DNA of 23,672 nt from Sulfurospirillum sp. UBA6790 (GTDB lineage Bacteria > Campylobacterota > Campylobacteria > Campylobacterales > Sulfurospirillaceae), in NCBI GenBank assembly GCA_002452855.1, contig DKFS01000100.1, positions 1 through 23,672 of the forward strand, written 5' to 3'. Numbering within the stretch: the stretch's first letter is position 1; each line of letters begins with the position of its first letter. The position numbers and the translations under genes were made by a program. Below are positions 23,202 to 23,672 of the stretch, one piece after another. Below the pieces are notes generated by a model, which had not been told where the DNA came from, did not search any database, and saw only the letters and a program-made list of their open reading frames with translations.

Positions 23202-23672
23202 CTACAATCCAAGTACCGTAAAGGCTAAAGAGAGCATCACAACACCGATAAGCACTTCAAGAATTTTCCATGAAAGTGGCTTTTGGAAAAGAGGCGTTAA
23301 AATCCTTGCGCCATAGCCTAGACTAAAGAAAAACGTAAAAGAAGCACTCATCGCGCCGAGTCCAAATAGCGGTGCAAGGTTGCCAAATTTCGTCGAAACA
23401 GAACCCAATAAAATGACGGTGTCTAGATAAACATGGGGATTAAGCCATGTAAATGCTAACGTCAGAAGAATGGTTTTTTTCAAAGAAGTGGTAAGTTGCG
23501 TTGAAGGGTTTAGCTCATGCGTCATACTCCACGCAGAGTAAAAACTCTTGAGCCCATACACCAATAAAAAGGCAAATCCTCCGTATTTTGCAATGGTTTG
23601 CAAAGATGGAAACTGCTCTATTAGATACCCAAAGCCTGAAACCCCTGCAAAAATCAAAACAGCATCGGAAAG
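23202..23672 (-). CDS. LysE/ArgO-family amino-acid exporter, C-terminal part (runs off right edge)
   Basis: The minus-strand frame is open to the window edge; its first visible residues are LSDAVLIFAGVSGFGYL, which match the conserved GxSDxLLIxxGVxG segment near the N-terminus of LysE/ArgO exporters. A TTG within this frame is not the start. Further on it has GGFAFLLVYGLKSFYSA, TFAWLNPHVYLDTVILLGSV (the NPH-Y-D motif of the family), and a last hydrophobic segment. About 156 residues are present of a usual 200 or so. Four or more membrane helices are visible. The family exports basic amino acids; the substrate here is not determined. Confidence 0.88.
   Translation of the reverse strand, partial: LSDAVLIFAGVSGFGYLIEQFPSLQTIAKYGGFAFLLVYGLKSFYSAWSMTHELNPSTQLTTSLKKTILLTLAFTWLNPHVYLDTVILLGSVSTKFGNLAPLFGLGAMSASFTFFFSLGYGARILTPLFQKPLSWKILEVLIGVVMLSLAFTVLGL

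Overview
The window looks like chromosomal DNA of a member of the Campylobacterota, most like Sulfurospirillum or a relative. This is inferred from the AT-rich composition, the tightly packed genes with 4-bp start/stop overlaps, the SHP/DHC cytochrome set, and the many sensory and c-di-GMP genes; no rRNA or other taxonomic marker is present. No phage, IS element, CRISPR array, tRNA or rRNA gene was seen. No stretch longer than about 300 bases lacks a gene.

Layout. (1) 1-2480: minus-strand prpE-prpB, the 2-methylcitrate (propionate) pathway, running off the left edge, with a divergent promoter region carrying three TGTAT/ATACA half-sites. (2) 2481-3431: an unfamiliar HTH regulator, probably of prp. 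(3) 3522-7772: a six-gene electron-transfer and regulatory operon: an SHP-type monohaem cytochrome (DUF1924), a dihaem cytochrome c, a membrane cytochrome b fused to a second dihaem domain, a Spy/CpxP-like periplasmic protein, an OmpR-type response regulator and a sensor kinase. (4) 7765-10529, minus: an orphan PhnD-like binding protein followed by a Cache-PAS-GGDEF diguanylate cyclase. (5) 10723-14828: rhlE-like helicase, a HEPN/DUF4145-like protein, a hotdog thioesterase and recQ. (6) 14893-15764: ywbE and an exported NlpC/P60-like protein. (7) 15792-18917, minus: a binding protein / diguanylate cyclase / binding protein sandwich. (8) 19071-20358: UPF0316 membrane protein and an Isf-like iron-sulfur flavoprotein, convergent. 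(9) 20493-23672: an AraC-type regulator, a methyl-accepting chemotaxis protein and a partial LysE/ArgO exporter.

Three themes stand out. First, a perfect palindrome with core TTACATGTAA occurs nine times. Six copies lie in the small intergenic fraction, directly after stop codons or between the -10 box and the ribosome binding site. Two promoters (ywbE and the AraC gene) share the same arrangement: TACAAT, 4 nt, palindrome, GGATA. Second, PhnD-like periplasmic binding proteins without any ABC permease or ATPase are translationally coupled to GGDEF enzymes at two separate loci. This suggests that the binding proteins feed periplasmic ligand signals into c-di-GMP. Third, the SHP/DHC/cytochrome b operon carries a duplicated dihaem module, one copy free and one fused to the membrane cytochrome, and its own two-component system. 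Its promoter shows direct repeats of the kind that OmpR-family regulators bind.
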